Part shown: positions 52,736 to 61,833 of the stretch, in pieces
Layout of the letters: the number at the start of each line of letters is the position of its first letter
How positions within the stretch are numbered: the stretch's first letter is position 1
NCBI GenBank assembly: GCA_041913045.1
Contig: JAYSGB010000015.1
Span: 1-64,000, forward strand
Direction: 5' to 3'
Length of the DNA stretch: 64,000 nucleotides
Origin: CAMLOF01 sp041913045
Lineage (GTDB): Bacteria > Pseudomonadota > Gammaproteobacteria > Burkholderiales > Burkholderiaceae_C
Notes under the pieces: generated by a model
What the model was told of the DNA's origin: nothing
What the model saw: the letters and a program-made list of their open reading frames with translations, nothing else
Databases searched by the model: none
Translations under genes and position numbers: made by a program

Positions 52736-55621
52736 GTGAGTGCCGAACCGATCGCCCTGGCCAAGGAGACCCGCTCCACCTGCCCCTACTGCGGTGTGGG
52801 CTGCGGCGTGATCATCGAGTCCGTAGGCGAGCGCGTCACCCACGTACGGGGCGACCCGCAGCACCCGGCCAACTTCGGGCGGCTGTGCACCAAGGGCTCC
52901 ACTCTGCACCTCACGGCAGACCCCGCCATTGCACGCCAGGTGCGACTGACCCAGCCCATGCTGCGTACCCAGCGCGGTGCGCCCCCCCAGCCCCTGCCCT
53001 GGAACGCTGCGCTTGACCTGGCTGCTGACCGCCTGGCGGCCATCGTGCGCCAGCATGGCCCTGATGCGCTGGGTTTCTACATCAGCGGCCAATTGCTCAC
53101 CGAGGACTACTACGTCTTCAACAAACTCGCCAAAGGGTTGCTGGGCACCAACAACATCGACACCAACTCGCGCCTGTGCATGAGCAGCGCCGTGGCGGGC
53201 TACAAAATCACCCTGGGCGCCGACGCCCCACCCGCCTGCTACGACGACGTCAACCACGCCGACTGTCTCTTCATCGTCGGCAGCAACGCCGCCTGGGCCC
53301 ACCCGGTGCTGTTCCGCCGCATCGAAGACGCCAAGGCACAGCGCCCAGGCATGAAGGTCATCGTGGCCGACCCCCGCCGCACCGACACCGCCAGCCTGGC
53401 CGACCTGTACCTGCCGCTGCAGCCGGGCACCGACGTCATGCTCTTTCACGGCCTGCTGCACATCATGCTGGCCGAGGGTTGGATCGACACCGGCTACATC
53501 GACCGCCACACCAGTGGCTTCACCACCCTGCGCGAGCTGGTCCAGGGCTACACACCCGACGCCGTGGCCCAGATCTGCGGCGTGCCCGTGGCCGACCTGT
53601 TCACCGCCGCCCGCTGGTTCGCGGGTGTGCCAGACGATGCCAGCCAGGTGTCTGCCAGCACGCGCCTTCGCACGCTGAGCCTCTATTGCCAAGGCCTCAA
53701 CCAATCCACCAGCGGCACCGCCAAGAACGCCAGCCTCATCAACCTGCACCTGGCCTGTGGGCAGATTGGCCTGCCCGGCGCAGGGCCCTTCTCCCTCACC
53801 GGCCAGCCCAATGCCATGGGTGGGCGCGAGGTGGGTGGCCTGGCCAACCTGCTGTCGGCCCACCGCGACTTGGCCAACCCGGCGCACCGTGCCGAAGTGG
53901 CCGCCCTTTGGGGCGTGCCGGACGTGCCTGCCACCCCCGGCAAAACAGCCGTGGACATGTTCCAGGCCGCCGCCGACGGCGAAATCAAAGCCCTGTGGAT
54001 TGCCTGCACCAATCCGGCCCAGTCACTGCCCGACCAGGCCACCGTGCGCCGCGCACTGGAACGCGCCGAATTCGTGGTGGTGCAGGAAGCCTACGCCAGC
54101 GCCGCCACCTGCGACTGGGCCGACCTGCTGCTGCCCGCCACCACCTGGGGCGAAAAAGAAGGTACCGTCACCAACAGCGAGCGGCGCATCACCCGCGTGC
54201 GCACCGCCGTGCCGCCGCCAGCCACATCTGCAGACGGCCCACGCCACGACTGGCAGATCGCCGTGGATCTGGCACACAGGCTGGAGGAGCGCCTGCCCCG
54301 GCGTACCACCGACACGCTCTTTCCCTACGAAACGCCCGAGCAGATCTGGAACGAACACCGCGAGAGCACACGCGGCCGCGACCTGGACATCACCGGCCTG
54401 AGCTACGCCCAGCTGGACGCCGCGCCACAACAATGGCCCCAGCCTGAAGGCCAGGCCAGCGGCACCGAACGCCTCTACGCCGATGGCATGTTCCCCACCG
54501 CCGATGGCCGCGCCCGCTTTACGGCACTGCCCTACGAACCCGTTGCCGAGGAACGCGAGTCGCGCTACCCCTACGCCCTGACCACCGGGCGCCTGCGCGA
54601 CCAGTGGCATGGTATGACCCGCACCGGCACCCTGGGCAAGCTGTTCGGCCACGTGGCCGAGCCCGAAGTCCAGATGCACCCCCAGGACATGGCCGACGCA
54701 GGCATCGAGACAGGCGACCTGGTACGCGTCACCAGCAAGCGCGGCCAATTGGTGCTGCCCGCCAGTGCATCGCACGAACTGGCACGCCGCCAGTGCTTCA
54801 TCGGCATGCACTGGGGCAGCGAGTACCTGGGTGGCCGTGGGCTGGACGGCCAGCGCATGTCCGGCGTCAACGGCCTCACCACATCGGCCTATTGCCCCAC
54901 GTCCAAGCAGCCGGAACTCAAGCACGCGGCGGTACGCATTGAAAAAACCACCCTGCCCTGGACGCTGCAGGCCATGGCCTGGCTGCCTGCAGAAAAAGCG
55001 TTGGAAGTGCAACAGTCGCTGCGCCCGCTCTTGAATTCCTTCGACTACGCTGCCTGCGTGCCTTTTGCGGCGGCAGGCGGGTCCGCGACCGCTGGCCTGC
55101 CTGCCCTGTGCGGCATATGGTTCCAGGCCGCCTGTGCTCAAGCCCCTGACGACCAGGGCGACTGGCTCCACACCCTGGTGCGGGCGTTGGAACTGGACAC
55201 CGTGGACACGCTGCGCTACGCCGACCCGCTGCGCCACCAACACCGCCGCGTGCGTGTGGGCGGCACCGAAACATCCCGGGTACAGGCCTTCCTGCTGGCG
55301 GGCGACAGCCGCAGCAGCACCTGGTTGTCAACCCTGCTGCGCGACACCCTGCCCACACCAGTCACCGGGCTCGCCCTGCTGCAGGCTCGCGACACAGCGC
55401 CTGGCGGGGCCCCCGCAGAACGCAGCCAACCAGTGTGCAACTGCCTGGGTGTCACCGCGCAGGCCATCCGCCAAGCCTTGCCAGAGATCGACGGAGAACC
55501 TGCCACACGCCTGGCCACCTTGCAGTCCCGCCTGGGTTGCGGCACACAATGCGGCTCGTGCGTCCCCGAACTCAAGCGCCTCGTTCAGCAAAATCCTGTC
55601 GCTGTTCGTATCAGCACATAA
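52736..55621 (+). CDS. nasA: Assimilatory nitrate reductase, catalytic subunit
   Basis: A 961-aa cytosolic molybdopterin (bis-MGD) enzyme reducing nitrate to nitrite. The N-terminal [4Fe-4S] motif CPYCGVGCGVI, with the fourth Cys in RLCTKG, is at residues 16-60; the Mo-ligand cysteine is in NSRLCMSSAV (near 144). After the molybdopterin-dinucleotide domain (about 700-850) comes a BFD-like [2Fe-2S] module (VCNCLGV and CGTQCGSC, about 900-955), as in Klebsiella-type NasA. Start is GTG at 52736 after AGAGGAGA. There is no separate NasB/NasC flavoprotein gene in the window, so the electron donor is not identified. Confidence 0.94.
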   Translation: MSAEPIALAKETRSTCPYCGVGCGVIIESVGERVTHVRGDPQHPANFGRLCTKGSTLHLTADPAIARQVRLTQPMLRTQRGAPPQPLPWNAALDLAADRLAAIVRQHGPDALGFYISGQLLTEDYYVFNKLAKGLLGTNNIDTNSRLCMSSAVAGYKITLGADAPPACYDDVNHADCLFIVGSNAAWAHPVLFRRIEDAKAQRPGMKVIVADPRRTDTASLADLYLPLQPGTDVMLFHGLLHIMLAEGWIDTGYIDRHTSGFTTLRELVQGYTPDAVAQICGVPVADLFTAARWFAGVPDDASQVSASTRLRTLSLYCQGLNQSTSGTAKNASLINLHLACGQIGLPGAGPFSLTGQPNAMGGREVGGLANLLSAHRDLANPAHRAEVAALWGVPDVPATPGKTAVDMFQAAADGEIKALWIACTNPAQSLPDQATVRRALERAEFVVVQEAYASAATCDWADLLLPATTWGEKEGTVTNSERRITRVRTAVPPPATSADGPRHDWQIAVDLAHRLEERLPRRTTDTLFPYETPEQIWNEHRESTRGRDLDITGLSYAQLDAAPQQWPQPEGQASGTERLYADGMFPTADGRARFTALPYEPVAEERESRYPYALTTGRLRDQWHGMTRTGTLGKLFGHVAEPEVQMHPQDMADAGIETGDLVRVTSKRGQLVLPASASHELARRQCFIGMHWGSEYLGGRGLDGQRMSGVNGLTTSAYCPTSKQPELKHAAVRIEKTTLPWTLQAMAWLPAEKALEVQQSLRPLLNSFDYAACVPFAAAGGSATAGLPALCGIWFQAACAQAPDDQGDWLHTLVRALELDTVDTLRYADPLRHQHRRVRVGGTETSRVQAFLLAGDSRSSTWLSTLLRDTLPTPVTGLALLQARDTAPGGAPAERSQPVCNCLGVTAQAIRQALPEIDGEPATRLATLQSRLGCGTQCGSCVPELKRLVQQNPVAVRIST

Positions 55622-55655
55622 CCCGTTTTCATATAAGAACGCCGAAAATCCCGCC

Positions 55656-56594
55656 ATGGGCATTTCTCACTACATCAAGGAAATCGGTCGCGGCAAGGAC
55701 GGCGCCCGCGCGCTGTCGCGCGAGTCGGCGAGCGATCTCCTTGGCCAGGTGCTCGAAGGCCAGGTAAGCGACCTGGAAGTGGGGGCGTTCTGCATCGCCA
55801 TGCGCGTGAAGGGTGAAACACCCGAAGAAATGGCCGGATTCCTGGACGCCGTACACGCGCGGCTAGCTGCCCGCGCCACGGGCGCCACGCCCACCGTCGT
55901 TCTGCCTTGCTACAACGGCGCACGAAAGCTGCCTGCGCTCACCACCCTGCTGGCCCTGTTGCTGGCCCGCCAGGGGCTGCGCGTGCTTATTCACGGCCAG
56001 CAGGTTGACCCTGGGCGCGTCACAACGAGCGAGGTGCTCAGCACCCTGGCGCAGCAAGGCGCCATCCCAAACCCGTTTCTTTCGTCCCTCGCAGATCTGC
56101 CAGACCAGGCAGGTGTCTGGTTCCTGCCGACGGCAGGTCTGCTTCCCGCTTTGCAAAAGCTGCTCGATGTCCGCCGTGTCGTCGGCTTGCGCAACAGTGC
56201 GCACAGCCTCGTCAAGCTGCTCAACCCCTGCACCGGTCCCAGCCTGCTCGTCAGCAGCTACACCCACCCCGAATACCTGCACAGCATGAGCGCAGTGCTT
56301 CGCCTGACCGGCACCCATGCGCTGCTGCTGCGCGGTACGGAGGGTGAACCGGTGGCCGACCCACGCCGCACGCCACAGCTGGACCTGTTCAGCGAGGGCG
56401 AATGCCGGACCGTAGAACCCCAGCAAGCGGGCTCTCTCGCTTCGCTGCCAGAGCTGCCGCCCGGCCAGGACCGCGAGGCCACCGCACGCTACATCGCGCG
56501 GGTTCTGCGCGGTGAGCAGGCCTTGCCCACGCCGATTGCAACGCAGGCCCGCCACATTGAGAAAGCTCTTGCCGAGCTGTCCCTGCCCGCCTGA
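55656..56594 (+). CDS. ybiB: YbiB/TrpD2-family DNA-binding protein
   Basis: A 312-aa protein with the fold of anthranilate phosphoribosyltransferase (N-terminal helical MGISHYIKEIGRGKDGARAL, then VVLPCYNGARKLPALTTLLA, GLRNSAHSLVKLLNP). The TrpD2/YbiB branch lacks the biosynthetic role and E. coli YbiB is reported to bind nucleic acid. A gene of this type between nasA and cobA is common in nitrate clusters of beta- and gammaproteobacteria, but its task there is unknown. The ATG at 55656 starts the conserved part, 34 bases after the nasA stop. Confidence 0.85.
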   Translation: MGISHYIKEIGRGKDGARALSRESASDLLGQVLEGQVSDLEVGAFCIAMRVKGETPEEMAGFLDAVHARLAARATGATPTVVLPCYNGARKLPALTTLLALLLARQGLRVLIHGQQVDPGRVTTSEVLSTLAQQGAIPNPFLSSLADLPDQAGVWFLPTAGLLPALQKLLDVRRVVGLRNSAHSLVKLLNPCTGPSLLVSSYTHPEYLHSMSAVLRLTGTHALLLRGTEGEPVADPRRTPQLDLFSEGECRTVEPQQAGSLASLPELPPGQDREATARYIARVLRGEQALPTPIATQARHIEKALAELSLPA

Positions 56595-56631
56595 TCCTCG
56601 CCCCGATCACACAAGCCTACCGGAGCCCACC

Positions 56632-57423
56632 ATGTCCCAGACATCCCAACCCCAGCGCCCCACCGTCACGCTCGTGGGCGCCGGCCCCGGCGATCCGGAA
56701 CTGCTCACCCTCAAGGCGGTCAAGGCCATTGCCTCGGCCACCGTGCTGCTGGTGGACGATCTCGTCAACGACGAGGTACTCACCCACGCACGGCCCGATG
56801 CCCGCATCGTGCACGTGGGCAAGCGCGGCGGCTGCAAATCCACGCCGCAGGCATTCATCGAACGTTTGATGATCCAGGCGGCCCTGGCAGGCGAGACGGT
56901 GGTGCGACTCAAGGGCGGCGACCCCTTCATCTTTGGACGGGGCGGCGAGGAAGTGGAACACCTGGAAGCCGAAGGCATACAGGTCCGCGTGGTCAACGGC
57001 ATCACCTCTGGCCTTGCCGCCGTGACTTCCCTGAACGTGCCACTCACTCACCGTGAACACGCGCACGGCGTGGTCTTCGTCACAGGGCACGCCAAGCCAG
57101 GCGACAGCGGCACCGACTGGGCCGCACTGGCGCGCTGCGCGCACCAAGCCCGGCTGACGCTCGTCATCTACATGGGTGTGTCCAGCGCCGAGCAGATCGA
57201 ATCGGGCCTGCTGGAAGGGTTGCCTGCCCACACGCCACTGGCCATCGTGCAGCGTGCCACCTTGCCTCAACAGCGCCACGCAGTCACCACCCTGGGCCAA
57301 TTGCAGCAAACCCTGCACGAGCAACAGCTTGGAAGCCCTTCAGTGATCATCGTGGGTGATGTACTGCGCGGGCTGGCCCAAATGCAAGCCACGTCCGAAA
57401 CGACCAACCTTCAAGCGGCCTGA
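56632..57423 (+). CDS. cobA: Uroporphyrinogen-III C-methyltransferase
   Basis: A 263-aa S-adenosylmethionine-dependent enzyme making precorrin-2, the precursor of the siroheme used by NirB. VTLVGAGPGDPELLTLKAVK, the LLVDDLVN region, VVRLKGGDPFIFGRGGEE and GITSGLAAVTSLNVPLTHRE are diagnostic. It is the stand-alone SUMT form, without the CysG oxidase/chelatase domain, which must be encoded elsewhere. Last gene of the nir-nas operon; a strong terminator follows at 57491. I chose ATG 56632, preceded by CCGGAG. Confidence 0.95.
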   Translation: MSQTSQPQRPTVTLVGAGPGDPELLTLKAVKAIASATVLLVDDLVNDEVLTHARPDARIVHVGKRGGCKSTPQAFIERLMIQAALAGETVVRLKGGDPFIFGRGGEEVEHLEAEGIQVRVVNGITSGLAAVTSLNVPLTHREHAHGVVFVTGHAKPGDSGTDWAALARCAHQARLTLVIYMGVSSAEQIESGLLEGLPAHTPLAIVQRATLPQQRHAVTTLGQLQQTLHEQQLGSPSVIIVGDVLRGLAQMQATSETTNLQAA

Positions 57424-57490
57424 AGGCACCAACCCGTCGCTGGGAAATGATGGCTCCCCCTCCCGGGAGGGCCAATGAGGCGCAGAAAGC

Positions 57491-57518
57491 AAAAAAGGAA
57501 GCCGAAGCTTCCTTTTTT
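57491..57518. terminator. Bidirectional terminator after cobA and tRNA-Gly
   Basis: AAAAAAGGAAGC-CGAA-GCTTCCTTTTTT: a stem of at least 10 pairs flanked by A and T tracts, so it can work on both strands, closing the nir-nas-cobA operon and the tRNA unit on the minus strand. Confidence 0.85.
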
Positions 57519-57526
57519 GACGGTGT

Positions 57527-57602
57527 TGGAGCGGGATAAGAGGCTCGAACTCTCGACCTATACCTTGGCAAGGTATCGCTCTACCAACTGAGCTAATCCC
57601 GC
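57527..57602 (-). tRNA. tRNA-Gly (GCC)
   Basis: On the minus strand, 76 bases with encoded CCA. Acceptor GCGGGAT/ATCCCGC, D-loop AGCTCAGTTGGTAGAGC, anticodon loop with GCC inside CCTT/AAGG, T-arm GAGAGTTCGAGCCTCTT. Identical in sequence to the copy at 57773-57848. Confidence 0.97.
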
Positions 57603-57630
57603 ATAGACCTGCTTGCGCAGACCTTTAACC

Positions 57631-57704
57631 TGGAGGCGCGGGCCGGAGTCGAACCGACCTACACGGATTTGCAATCCGGTGCATAACCGCTTTGCTACCG
57701 CGCC
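57631..57704 (-). tRNA. tRNA-Cys (GCA)
   Basis: On the minus strand, 74 bases with encoded CCA. Acceptor GGCGCGG/CCGCGCC, anticodon stem-loop CCGGATTGCAAATCCGG with GCA, T-loop GGTTCGACTCC. It lies between the two tRNA-Gly genes. Confidence 0.97.
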
Positions 57705-57737
57705 TTGTCTGTTGCACTCCGGCTTTCCGTGCCGGAT

Positions 57738-57765
57738 AAAAAAAGGAAGCCGGGGCTTCCTTTTT
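57738..57765. terminator. Bidirectional terminator between tRNA-Gly and tRNA-Cys
   Basis: AAAAAAAGGAAGCC-GG-GGCTTCCTTTTT, nearly the same sequence as the terminator at 57491-57518. On the minus strand it follows the upstream tRNA-Gly copy by 7 bases, as the other follows its tRNA-Gly by 8 bases. Confidence 0.8.
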
Positions 57766-57772
57766 CGGAAAA

Positions 57773-57848
57773 TGGAGCGGGATAAGAGGCTCGAACTCTC
57801 GACCTATACCTTGGCAAGGTATCGCTCTACCAACTGAGCTAATCCCGC
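57773..57848 (-). tRNA. tRNA-Gly (GCC), second copy
   Basis: Same 76-base sequence as the copy at 57527-57602, including CCA. First of three tRNAs read on the minus strand downstream of lon. Confidence 0.97.
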
Positions 57849-57944
57849 ATTTTTCAGTCTTTTCAAACATTGCTGTTTGCGTCGTCTGAAGCCATTATTC
57901 TATACCGATTTTTTGGGCTTAGTCAAACCTGCTCAAAAATTTTT

Positions 57945-60368
57945 TCAGTGTTTCACAGCACCGGAGGCATCCGCAGCAGGCGCCGCAGCCGCCACCGGCG
58001 CAGCCTCTTCCTCGGTCAGCGGCACGGTGGTGCGTTCCAGCGCCAACTGCAGCACCTTGTCGATCCATTTCACCGGAACGATCTCCAGACCTTCCTTGAC
58101 GTTGTCCGGAATCTCGGCGAGGTCCTTGACGTTTTCCTCAGGGATGATCACCGTCTTGATGCCGCCACGCAGCGCCGCCAGCAACTTCTCCTTGAGGCCG
58201 CCGATCGCCGTCACCTCGCCACGCAGGGTGATCTCGCCGGTCATCGCCACGTCAGCACGCACCGGAATGCCAGTCAGCGCCGACACCATGGCTGTCGTCA
58301 TGGCAGCACCCGCGCTCGGGCCGTCCTTGGGCGTGGCGCCATCGGGCACGTGGATGTGGATGTCCTTCTTCTCGAACACCTCGTCCTTGATGCCCAGGTT
58401 GCGCGCGCGGCTGCGCACCACGGTGCGTGCCGCTTCCACGGACTCCTTCATCACATCGCCCAACTGGCCGGTGCGGATGACGTTGCCCTTGCCGGGCATC
58501 AGGGCTGCCTCGATGGTCAGCAGGTCGCCGCCCACCTCGGTCCAGGCCAGGCCCACGACCTGACCCACCTGGTTCTGCTGTTCGGCACGCCCGTAGGTGA
58601 ACTTGCGCACGCCCAGGAAGTCGCTCAGGTTCTCGGCATTCACCACCACGGTCGGCGTGTACTTCTTGAGCAACAGGCCCTTGACCACCTTGCGGCAGAT
58701 CTTGGACAGCTCGCGCTCCAGCGAACGCACGCCCGCCTCACGGGTGTAGTAACGCACCACGTCGCGCACGGCGTCCTCGGTCACGGTCAGCTCACCGTCC
58801 TTGATGCCGTTGTTCTTGAGCTGCTTGGGCAGCAGGTACTTCAGGGCGATGTTGGTCTTCTCGTCCTCGGTGTAGCCGGAGAGGCGGATCACCTCCATGC
58901 GGTCCAGCAACGCGGGCGGAATGTTCATGGAGTTGGAAGTCGCCACGAACATCACGTCCGACAGATCGAAGTCCACCTCCACATAGTGGTCGCCAAAGGT
59001 GTGGTTCTGCTCGGGATCCAGCACCTCCAGCAGCGCCGATGACGGATCGCCACGGAAGTCCATGCCCAGCTTGTCAATCTCGTCCAGCAGGAACAACGGG
59101 TTGCGTGTGCCAACCTTGTTCAGGCTTTGCAGCACCTTGCCCGGCATGGCGCCGATGTAGGTGCGACGGTGGCCACGGATCTCGGCCTCATCACGCATGC
59201 CGCCCAGCGCCATGCGCACGTACTTGCGGCCCGTGGCCTTGGCCACCGACTGCCCCAGCGAGGTCTTGCCCACACCCGGTGGCCCCACCAGGCAAAGAAT
59301 GGGCGCCTTGACCTTGTCCACGCGCTGCTGCACCGCGAGGTACTCAAGAATGCGGTCCTTGACCTTTTCCAGCCCGTAGTGGTCCTCGTTGAGCACCTCT
59401 TCGGCGTAGGCCAGATCGTGCTTGATCTTGGTCTTCTTGCTCCAGGGCAGGCCGGTCAGCACGTCGATGTAGTTGCGCACCACCGTGGCCTCGGCCGACA
59501 TGGGCGACATCAACTTGAGCTTCTTGAGCTCGCCGTCGGCCTTCTTGCGGGCTTCGGCGGGCATCTTCGCGAGCTTGATCTTCTTCTCGATCTCCTCGAT
59601 GTCGGCGCCCTCTTCGCCCTCGCCCAGCTCCTTCTGAATGGCCTTGACCTGCTCGTTCAGGTAGAAGTCGCGCTGATTTTTCTCCATCTGGCGCTTGACG
59701 CGGCCACGGATGCGCTTGTCGACGTTGAGGATGTCCACCTCCCGCTCCAGCTGAGCAAAAAGGTTCTCCAGGCGCTGCGATACCTTGTCCAGGTCGAGCA
59801 CGCTCTGCTTGGCTTCAAGCTTGAGCGGCAGGTGCGCGGCGATGGTGTCGGCCAGACGACCAGCGTCGTCGATGCTGGCGATGGACGTCAGGATCTCGGA
59901 CGGGATCTTCTTGTTGAGCTTCACGTACTGGTCGAACTGCTGCATCACCGCGCGCCGCAGGGCTTCCAGTTCCGTCGTTTCGCTTTCAGCGCTCTCGGCG
60001 GCAGGCTCCACCGGCGACACGGATGCGCTGAAGTGGCTTTCGCCCTCTTCCACACCCAGCACCTTGGCACGCTGCACGCCTTCGACCAGCACCTTCACGG
60101 TGCCGTCGGGCAGCTTGAGCATCTGCAGGATGCTGGCCACGCAGCCCATCTCGAACATGTCCTCGGGGGCAGGCTCGTCCTTGGCTGCGGCCTTCTGCGC
60201 CACCAGCATGATGCGGCGCTCGTTCTCCATCGCGGCCTCCAGGGCCTTGATGCTCTTGGGGCGACCCACGAAAAGCGGGATCACCATGTGGGGGAACACC
60301 ACCACGTCGCGCAAAGGCAACAGTGGCAGCGTCACGGGTTCACTGGGCAGGGGGGGGTGTCCGGACAT
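57945..60368 (-). CDS. lon: ATP-dependent protease Lon
   Basis: An 807-aa cytosolic protease that degrades damaged and regulatory proteins. The N-terminal LON substrate domain begins PLLPLRDVVVFPHMVIPLFV; Walker A GPPGVGKTSLGQ is near residue 364 and Walker B FLLDEIDKLG follows; the catalytic serine is in DGPSAGAAM (near 686) with the dyad lysine in GGLKEKLLAAL. I chose the ATG of MSGHPPL at 60368, after GAAAGAGGTAA; a 24-residue extension is unlikely. A heat-shock-type promoter precedes it. It is 102 bases after clpX. Confidence 0.97.
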   Translation of the reverse strand: MSGHPPLPSEPVTLPLLPLRDVVVFPHMVIPLFVGRPKSIKALEAAMENERRIMLVAQKAAAKDEPAPEDMFEMGCVASILQMLKLPDGTVKVLVEGVQRAKVLGVEEGESHFSASVSPVEPAAESAESETTELEALRRAVMQQFDQYVKLNKKIPSEILTSIASIDDAGRLADTIAAHLPLKLEAKQSVLDLDKVSQRLENLFAQLEREVDILNVDKRIRGRVKRQMEKNQRDFYLNEQVKAIQKELGEGEEGADIEEIEKKIKLAKMPAEARKKADGELKKLKLMSPMSAEATVVRNYIDVLTGLPWSKKTKIKHDLAYAEEVLNEDHYGLEKVKDRILEYLAVQQRVDKVKAPILCLVGPPGVGKTSLGQSVAKATGRKYVRMALGGMRDEAEIRGHRRTYIGAMPGKVLQSLNKVGTRNPLFLLDEIDKLGMDFRGDPSSALLEVLDPEQNHTFGDHYVEVDFDLSDVMFVATSNSMNIPPALLDRMEVIRLSGYTEDEKTNIALKYLLPKQLKNNGIKDGELTVTEDAVRDVVRYYTREAGVRSLERELSKICRKVVKGLLLKKYTPTVVVNAENLSDFLGVRKFTYGRAEQQNQVGQVVGLAWTEVGGDLLTIEAALMPGKGNVIRTGQLGDVMKESVEAARTVVRSRARNLGIKDEVFEKKDIHIHVPDGATPKDGPSAGAAMTTAMVSALTGIPVRADVAMTGEITLRGEVTAIGGLKEKLLAALRGGIKTVIIPEENVKDLAEIPDNVKEGLEIVPVKWIDKVLQLALERTTVPLTEEEAAPVAAAAPAADASGAVKH

Positions 60369-60392
60369 CGTCTTACCTCTTTCTGTAGGGCC

Positions 60393-60420
60393 AAGTGGGG
60401 GCACCTCGGGCCAGTTCAAC
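60393..60420 (-). promoter_or_regulatory. Candidate sigma-32 promoter of lon
   Basis: On the minus strand GTTGAA, 13 bases, CCCCCACTT. This resembles the sigma-32 consensus (CTTGAA, 13-15 bases, CCCCATNT). The predicted start leaves a leader of roughly 18 bases containing the AAAGAGG ribosome binding site. lon is a classical heat-shock gene; the assignment here rests on pattern only. Confidence 0.45.
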
Positions 60421-60470
60421 CCACTTGCCAGTGGGGGCATGGGCCCACGGTGGGGCCCACGCCCGCCCGG

Positions 60471-61736
60471 TCAGGCCTGCCGGGCGGCTTCGCGATACAC
60501 CAGCAAGGGCGGCTTGCCCTCGTCAATGGTGGATTCGTCCACCACGACCTTTTCGACATTGCTGATGCTCGGCAGTTCAAACATCGTGTCCATCAGCGCC
60601 TGTTCCAGGATGGAACGCAGGCCACGGGCGCCCGTCTTGCGCTTGATGGCCTTGCGCGCGATGGCCTTCAGTGCGGGCGGGCGCACTTCCAGCTCCACGC
60701 CCTCCATCTGTAGCAGATGTGCAAACTGTTTGACCACGGCGTTCTTGGGCTCGGTGAGGATGTCCACCAGGGCATCTTCACCCAGCTCGGCCAGGGCGGT
60801 GACCACCGGCAAGCGGCCAACCAGCTCGGGAATCAGGCCGAAGCGCACCAGGTCGTCAGGCTCCACCTCGGCGAAGATCTCTGTCAGGCTGCGCTGCTGC
60901 TTGCTCTTCACCGACGCACCAAAACCAATGCCCGAACCTTCTGTGCGGCTCTCGATGACCTTTTCCAGGCCAGCAAAGGCGCCACCGCAGATGAACAGGA
61001 TGTTGGAGGTATCCACCTGCAACATGTCCTGGTTGGGGTGCTTGCGCCCGCCCTGGGGCGGCACAGAAGCCATGGTGCCTTCGACCAGCTTGAGCAAAGC
61101 CTGCTGCACACCCTCGCCCGAGACGTCACGGGTGATGGAGGGGTTCTCGGACTTGCGGGTGATCTTGTCGATCTCGTCGATATAGACGATGCCCTGCTGC
61201 GCCTTGCTCACGTCGTAGTCGCAGGTCTGCAGCAGCTTGGCGATGATGTTTTCCACGTCCTCGCCCACGTAACCGGCTTCGGTCAGCGTGGTGGCGTCGG
61301 CCATCACGAAGGGCACGTTCAACATGCGCGCCATGGTCTGGGCCAGCAGGGTCTTGCCAGAACCCGTGGGGCCGATGAGCAAAATGTTGCTCTTGGCCAG
61401 TTCCACGTCGTCCTTCTTGGCGGTTTCCTTGTGGCGCAAGCGCTTGTAGTGGTTGTACACCGCCACCGACAGCGACTTCTTGGCCATTTCCTGGCCAATC
61501 ACGTAGTTGTCGAGGTGTTTCTTGATGTCCACCGGGCTGGGCAGGCGGTCACCCTCACCCGCCTTTACCGTGGTGGCGGGCAGTTCGTCGCGGATGATGT
61601 CATTGCACAGGTCAATGCACTCGTCGCAGATGAACACCGACGGACCGGCAATGAGTTTCTTCACCTCGTGCTGGCTCTTGCCGCAGAAGGAGCAGTAAAG
61701 GGTTTTTTCGCTGTTGGCGCCTTTTTTGTCGGCCAT
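60471..61736 (-). CDS. clpX: ATP-dependent Clp protease, ATP-binding subunit ClpX
   Basis: A 421-aa AAA+ unfoldase partner of ClpP. The N-terminal zinc-binding domain has CSFCGKS and CDECIDLC; Walker A GPTGSGKTLLAQ is near residue 124, Walker B IVYIDEIDKI follows, and the IGF-type ClpP-contact loop appears as GIGFGAS. Pore loop and sensor motifs are in order. I chose the ATG of MADKKGANSEK at 61736. It follows clpP by 97 bases in the same direction. Confidence 0.97.
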   Translation of the reverse strand: MADKKGANSEKTLYCSFCGKSQHEVKKLIAGPSVFICDECIDLCNDIIRDELPATTVKAGEGDRLPSPVDIKKHLDNYVIGQEMAKKSLSVAVYNHYKRLRHKETAKKDDVELAKSNILLIGPTGSGKTLLAQTMARMLNVPFVMADATTLTEAGYVGEDVENIIAKLLQTCDYDVSKAQQGIVYIDEIDKITRKSENPSITRDVSGEGVQQALLKLVEGTMASVPPQGGRKHPNQDMLQVDTSNILFICGGAFAGLEKVIESRTEGSGIGFGASVKSKQQRSLTEIFAEVEPDDLVRFGLIPELVGRLPVVTALAELGEDALVDILTEPKNAVVKQFAHLLQMEGVELEVRPPALKAIARKAIKRKTGARGLRSILEQALMDTMFELPSISNVEKVVVDESTIDEGKPPLLVYREAARQA

Positions 61737-61833
61737 GTGTGCGTGCCTTGAACGGTCTCGGGAAATCCAGGGGGCCAATGATACGTGAAGGCGCGGTCAG
61801 CGGCCCTGGCACCCGCCAGGGCCGGGTCAGCGC

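Noticed and set aside
60420..60470. GGGCCCAC-rich palindrome between clpX and lon as a terminator
   Set aside because: GC-rich repeat without T-tract; too short and ambiguous to call.
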